Below are positions 58,250-64,000 of a stretch of DNA of 64,000 bases, piece by piece (position 1 is the stretch's first letter; the number at the start of each line of letters is the position of its first letter). The DNA is taken from NCBI GenBank assembly GCA_011947345.1, contig JAAVTG010000561.1:558001-622000 (forward strand), written 5' to 3'. The translations under genes and the position numbers were made by a program. The stretch is from Phytophthora quininea (lineage: Eukaryota > Oomycota > Peronosporomycetes > Peronosporales > Peronosporaceae). Below the pieces are notes generated by a model. That model did not search any database. It saw nothing but the letters and a program-made list of their open reading frames with translations, and was not told the DNA's origin.

Positions 58250-61200
58250 ATGGAGGACGAGGAGCCGCGCCGAGAGGACGCCGTCCAGGAGGACGCTGTG
58301 GAGGACACTGTCACGGCGAACGACGCCCCAAAGCAAGAGCAAGACGTCCAGAAGGACATTAAAGAAGACGTGGACCAGAAATCCGCCGAAGATGATGTAG
58401 ACAAAGAGGAGGACAACAAGGATACCAAGGAAGACGACAAAGAGGAGACCGTCAAGGAGGAAGAACCTTCAACGTCGCCAAAGATGGACCCTTCTTCCAA
58501 GGAAGTGCACACTAGAGAGGACGACCAGAAGGACGTCAAGGAAGAGGCTCAAGAGGAAGACATACAAAAGACTGAGGAGGCCACTGAGGAGACTCAAAAG
58601 ACGCATGAAGACACGACTGAACCAGAGCAGCAAGATACTGCTCAACCAGAGCAGCAAGACACAGCTCAACCAGAGCAGCAAGATACTACTCAACCAGAGC
58701 AGCAAGATACTGCTCAACCAGAGCAGCAAGACACAGCTCAACCAGAGCAGCAAGATACTACTCAACCAGAGCAGCAAGACACGGCTCAACCAGAGCAACA
58801 AGACACTGCTCAACTAGAGCCGCAAGATATCGCTCAACCCGAGCAGCAAAAAGAGCAGTCTACTACTGACAGTAATGAGGGGGACACGTCAGCAACTGCA
58901 GAGGAGCAGCCGTCGACGGCTCCTCCCGCTCCTCCTGCTGCACCAGCTCCTGACATGCAGTTCCCCTTGCGACGTCAAACTTTATGGCGCCGGCGCCGAC
59001 GCCCATCCGACCCCTGCAGGGAGATCCAAAGCTGCACCAAGAAGGAGACGATGCGTCGACAGCTAATGATACCAATGCAACCGAAGTTGCTCCGGCTGAT
59101 GCAGCAAATGACGCTGCTGGAGCGGAACACACTAACAATGATTCTGCAGCCCAGCAACCGCAAACGTTCTCGCACCAGACCAATGCGCCGTCATTCTACG
59201 CTACGCCTCAAGATGGCCCCCGCTGGGCGCTGCCATGATGAATCAGACGCAGTGGCAAGGCCAGCCGACCTCTGCGGGTATGGACAATGCCAACCCGAAT
59301 GCAAACCAGCAAATGGCAGCGGGTGATGCTACAAACAGCAGTCCGTCTACTGCACCGCAGGTATGTGTGCTTACGCTCATGCCTTGCTATCGAATGCTGT
59401 AGTAATCGATTAATTTGTTCATTGGATGCGATGAAGCAGCAGCAACGACTGGGGGCGGAGAGCCTCCACTAAATCCTCCGCCGTTCTCGGCAAAATCTCT
59501 TGTGCCGCAGCGTCTGGACGACAATTCGTACGCTCTGGACCGGACAAAACTCTCCCGCTTGGGATCGTATGCCAAAAATGCGTCGACGCCGGCACAAGCT
59601 AGCGCCCTTGCTGTGGACATTTTGCGTGCTACTGTGGGGGCGGAAAGCACTCGAGCGCATGGGTGGAAAACTCCGTTCCAAATCGACGAGTATGAGGTCC
59701 TACTTCAAAAGGATCTATTGGATTGTGCATGAATATGAGCGTCCGCATGGGGTCTGTTACCGTGACAAGCTTTAGGCGCCCAGAAAGCGGACTGATGGGA
59801 CCGGCGGAGGCTAGCGGCATGATTGCCGTGGGTGACGACTTAGTCGCAGTGGACGGGTTCCTGGTTCAAAGTCAGGACGATTTTGCCCGCGTGGTTTCAC
59901 GATTGAAGTCGCTTCGCCCTGTTCTGTTGCGTTTCCGGCGCCCGGGTGGAAATGGGCTTGCGAACAACGTTGATCGGGATACTCATGGATATCGTAAGGG
60001 ACAGTGCACTTCGATCGTTAGTTTGGACAACTCAAAGGCGTTTACGGCTGGTATGTGGCACATGGGAGTCAGGTACGTCTCCCCGAATCAATGGGCAGCC
60101 GAGTTGCATGTCGATGGTGGTGGCATTCGACGACTGGGCGTCTTTGCTACTGAGAAAGAAGCTGCGATGGCTTACAACAAGTACATTCATCAAACATACG
60201 GCAACGGCGCAGTACAGTTCATGAATCCTGCTGGAACGGCGCAAGGCGGCGGTGCAAACGGCGTGCCTTCTGATCTACCTGTCGCGGCGTCAGGTGTTCG
60301 TGATATGAAGCCTGTGATGCGGAGGCCGCGTCTTCGCGCACATTTCTCAATGGAACAAAAGGAGCAGTTGAGGGCCCAGATTATGGTGTTTAAGTTTACA
60401 TCTACTGGCGGTATGATCCCGAACGAGCTCTTGACTAGAGCGCTGAAGACAGCAGCGCACAACTACCTTCAACCAGGCGCTGATCGAAAGAAACGGAAGA
60501 ACTTCGCTCCAACTGCTGTCCTTAAGCCGGCTAAAAGAAAGCTAAGCGAGGAAGGAAGAAGAAAATGTATTCCGATGAGGACGAAGATGAAAGCGACTCT
60601 GACGACGATTTCTCGGGTCCGAAGGTGTTGAAAGAGGAACGACCAGCACGCCGATCAGGACGTAACATCGGAAAGGCAAAGAAGAAATACGTTGAGGACG
60701 AAGAAGACTTTGAGCTCAGTGACGAAGAGAAACCAGAGCAGAAACCCCAACAAAAGGAAGCTCCAAAGGGTCCTCAGATCGACAAGATTGTCAGTGTGCG
60801 CTTCCACAAAGCCACCTCGAAGGATACTGATGTCGCGATGGAGTTCCTCATTAAATGGAAGGATACTTCGTATCTTCACGTGAATTGGCTGTCTGTGAGG
60901 GAGATTGAGGAGTTTGGTCAACACGCTGTCATGCGCATGAAGCGGCATCTCCAGAAGAATAGCCGCGAGGTGGAAGACGCGCGTGAAGGTGTGGTTGTTG
61001 GCGAGGAAAAGAACTTGAGTAACTACTTTAGCGATTCGTACATTGAAGTGGACAGGATCTTGAGTGCGAAGGAAGTGGTCGAGCCGGAAGAGGTAAACCC
61101 GTACTTGCTTCATCTGCTTGAAAAGGATGCCAGCTATACTGAAGATGAAGACAAGGTGCCAAAGAAGAAGGGCGTGAAATACCTCGTCAAGTGGCGCGAT

Positions 61201-64000
61201 ATGAGCTACGTGGACTGCACGTGGGAGTGGGAAGATCAACTCACCGACGACCGCAAAATCGCAGCGTTCCACCGTTACAACCACCCTCCTATCATCAACG
61301 GCGCCCATCCTGCGACGTATGCTGACGTTCGACCTGAACCAACCACGTGGGCAAAGTACCAAGAGTCCCCTGTCTACAATAACCAAAACACTCTACGATC
61401 GTATCAGTTAGAAGGCCTAAACTGGCTCACGTTCTGCTGGTACAATCGCCGCAATTGCATCCTCGCTGACGAGATGGGTCTAGGAAAAACAGTCCAAGCG
61501 ACGTCAATTCTCGAGCATTTACGTGCTCGAGAACACATTCGCGGTCCGTTTTTGGTTGTCGCACCGCTTGCCACGTTGGGCAACTGGAAGCGAGAGATTG
61601 AGACGTGGACCTCGATGAATTGCGTCGTTTACCACGACTCTGAGGGCGGCGCTGACATTCGAGCTTTCATTCGCGAGCAAGAGTTTCATTTCAACAGCGA
61701 GATGCATCGCCGGCGCGGGATCTACAAGTTTAACGTTCTTGTGACTTCGTACCAGACGTTGATGATGGACGCGGAGTTCCTAGACACCATCCATTGGCGG
61801 TATATTGTGATTGATGAGGCCCACAAGCTTAAAAACCGCGAGGCCAAACTGCTACAGGTTCTGCACGGCTTCCAATGGGATTCGTGTCTACTTATGACGG
61901 GAACACCACTGCAGAATGGTGTGTTTGAGCTTTGGTGTCTATTGAACTTCATTGAACCGGAGAAATTCCCGAGTCAACAGCAGTTTTACGATGAGTTTGG
62001 CGACCTCAACACGGCGGAGCAAGTGGCTCAACTGCATGAGCAACTAAGACCGTACATGTTGCGTCGTGTGAAGGAAGATGTGGAGAAAAGCATCCCTCCA
62101 AAAGAAGAGACGATCGTCGACGTGGAGCTCACGACGATGCAGAAGAAATACTACCGTGCCATCTTTGAGCGCAACCGCTCGTTCTTGAATATGGGTGCGT
62201 CCGGCACTGTCGCTAATCTTGTTAATGTAGAGATGGAGCTGCGCAAATGCTGCAATCACCCGTTCTTGATCCGAGGAGTCGAGGACAAGGAGTGCGCACC
62301 CTTCGACGAGCAGTTGCGGATGAAGATTTTGATCCAAGCGAGCGGGAAAACGGTGCTGCTGGACAAACTGCTGACGAAGTTTAAGCAAGAACAAAAGAAA
62401 GTGCTCATCTTCTCGCAGTTCAAGATCATGCTGGACATTATCGAAGACATGTGCCAGTTGCGAGGCTACGGCATCGAACGGTTGGATGGCTCTGTGCGTG
62501 GCAATTCCCGGCAGGCAGCCATTGACCGCTTTAACAATCCCGAGTCCGACACGTTCGCCTTCTTGTTGAGCACTCGAGCTGGCGGTGTAGGTATTAACCT
62601 GATTGCTGCCTCCGTGGTGATTTTGTTTGACAGCGACTGGAACCCTCAGAACGACCTCCAAGCGGTTGCTCGTTGCCACCGTATCGGTCAGACACAATCA
62701 GTTAATATCTACCGGCTGGTGACTAAGAAGACCTACGAAGCGCAGATGTTCGAGATCGCCTCGAAGAAGCTAGGTATGCACCACGCTGTCTTTGAGACGG
62801 GCGGCGTCCGTAATGAATTTGACGGGGAAGACGACGGTAGCGGCAATATGATGTCGCTCATGTCGCTAGATCGCGACAAGGTGGAGATGATGATTCGCTA
62901 TGGCGCTTATGCGATCATGGGCGAAGACGACGAGCAGCAAGACCCTGAAAACCGCGCGATTAACGAGCTTGATATTGACCATTTGCTGTCGACCAGTCGA
63001 ACCATCCGATACGACCCGACGAAAGGTGGGGAGCCTGATGGGGATGACGAGAACAGCGCTAGTGGCGACAGTGACGCCAAGCAAACGCCTGCTGCTCAAA
63101 CCAACGCCCTTTCGTTCTCTAAAGCAACGTTTACGTCCGAGTCGGCCGACTCTACGATCGATTTCAACGACGAAAAGTTCTGGGAGAAGGTGTTAGGTCC
63201 CAAACCTGTGCAAGTTCTGATGACCAAAGTCCAAGAGGGATGGCTCACGACGGCATCTCAAGACGATGTCAAGAAGTTCTTAACTCAATTGCGAGAGTTA
63301 GCTCGTGCTGTTGTCAAGGAGCGTCAACGAGGAGGCTCGTTGGCGGATGCCGACCAAGTGCTAGCGATTCTGATCGAACTGAAGGTAACTGGCCCAGTCA
63401 TTAAAGATGTGGTTAACGTTCGCGAGGTAGCTCAGGAGTGGCTTCAAGTGATCGAACGACCGCGGCGTCGACGTAGTCAGGACCATGAGGCTGAGCTGAT
63501 GTATCTTGCTGTCCTTGACGGGGCGAGGAAGCAGTCCCCAATCGTCAAAGGGAGGTGGCGCTCGCCGTAAACGAGCGCCCAAGGCAAATGGACGTCGTAA
63601 GGACCGAAAGACGTACAAAAGTGACGACGAGGAGTTCGATCACGACGGAGAAGATGAAGTGGACATGCCAAAGCGTAAGAAAGCAGCACGCCAATCGTCC
63701 GGTGGTAGGAACTCGCGTACTGCGTCGCCTAGTAACCGGATGTTGAGTGGGATTCGCATCTCGCTTAAACGCCCCGGTAGTGATAGCGACTTTAGTATTG
63801 AAAAGGTAGCGAGTTCCATTAAACGAGTGGAGAAGAAGCTGGACAAGCCAGCGACGCCGGTGGATTCGCCACAGGTTACGCCTGTGAAGCCGACTAAACC
63901 CAGTCGAAGGCGAGATGAGGAGGAAGAGGAGGAGGAGGAGCAGGATGAAGAGCAGGAAGAGGAGGAGGAAGAAGAGGAAGAGGCGGAAGAAGAAGAGGAG
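58250..64000 (+). CDS. CHD-type chromatin remodeller with PDZ, AP2-like and QLQ domains (3' end outside window)
   Basis: ATP-dependent nucleosome remodeller, nuclear. Order: acidic start (ATG 58250), Gln-rich 24-bp repeats, a low-complexity region with one intron (gtatgtgtg at 59360 to about 59437), a PDZ-like domain (59,745-59,940; MIAVGDDLVAVDGFLV), an AP2-like domain (about 60,050-60,215; GVRYVSPNQWAAELHV; KEAAMAYNKYIHQTYG), a QLQ motif (60,340-60,455; SMEQKEQLRAQIMVFKF), two chromodomains (60,780-61,290; FLIKWKDTSYLHVNWL; YLVKWRDMSYVDCTWEWE), SNF2 ATPase (DEMGLGKTVQ; VIDEAHKLKN) and helicase C domain (STRAGGVGINL; ARCHRIGQTQSVN), then an acidic tail still open at 64,000. The 1,001-codon core (60565-63570) is unbroken. 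Frame breaks near 58,960, 59,215, 59,715, 60,545 and 63,520-63,550 each fit missing bases, mostly in C or G runs. The post-helicase segment KLGMHHAVFETGG looks closer to CHD6-9 than CHD1. Confidence 0.85.
58622..58849 (+). repeat. 24-bp coding tandem repeat, PEQQDTAQ
   Basis: Nine full units of 24 bases (58622-58837) plus a partial tenth, encoding PEQQDTAQ with T/A and late variants (LEPQDIAQ). In frame with the CHD protein. The near identity of inner units suggests recent expansion, so unit number may vary between strains. Confidence 0.9.

Noticed and set aside
58622..58849. Regular short repeats that could suggest a CRISPR-like array
   Set aside because: Units are contiguous 24-bp coding repeats without spacers, in a eukaryotic gene.
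1..64000. tRNA or rRNA genes
   Set aside because: No B-box-like GGTTCGAATCC with a supporting cloverleaf and no rRNA-like sequence was found by eye; a tRNAscan run would settle this.

Overview
The window looks like an oomycete genome, most likely Phytophthora or a close relative. The evidence is a START–FYVE protein, an ankyrin–FYVE–TKL kinase, a family of secreted temptin-like Cys/Cys proteins with an oomycete-type initiator/FPR core promoter, an RxLR–dEER effector remnant with a WY-like segment, few introns, and chromodomain Ty3/gypsy elements. No homology search was possible; family names come from motifs read in the translations.

Layout: 1-24.4 kb is GC-rich and gene-dense. It holds a Cys/His zinc-repeat protein, a very long NDP-kinase/adenylate-kinase-like gene, a RING/IBR-like protein, a START–FYVE gene, a TMEM222 homologue, six temptin-like genes (two of them the arms of a ~1 kb inverted repeat around a three-kinase-domain gene), a small membrane protein, uroporphyrinogen-III synthase and TFIIF-beta. 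At 24.5-25.6 kb is a rearranged pseudogene copy of the NDP-kinase gene.

From 25.6 to 55.6 kb the sequence is AT-richer and made mostly of mobile elements: a young chromovirus (25,896-31,978, LTRs reading as identical, 5-bp duplication AAAGG) inserted into the 5' LTR of an older chromovirus (25,651-37,395, 5-bp duplication CTCGG); an RxLR effector cut off at the edge of a possible Mutator-like element; in that element a MULE transposase and a JmjC-like gene split by a 2.5 kb PIF/Harbinger element; then a pogo/Tigger-like element with ~110-bp inverted repeats and two hAT elements. Much of 49-53.9 kb and 55.6-58.2 kb shows no gene.

The right end (58.2-64 kb, open at the window edge) is a CHD-type chromatin remodeller with an unusual N-terminus: 24-bp tandem repeats, PDZ-like, AP2-like and QLQ domains ahead of tandem chromodomains and the SNF2 motor.

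Many well-conserved genes are broken by frame changes of one missing base, often at short homopolymers, with both flanking frames clearly coding. I read most of these as consensus errors and annotate the affected genes as single CDS spans, stating the breaks. This is an inference that raw reads must settle.
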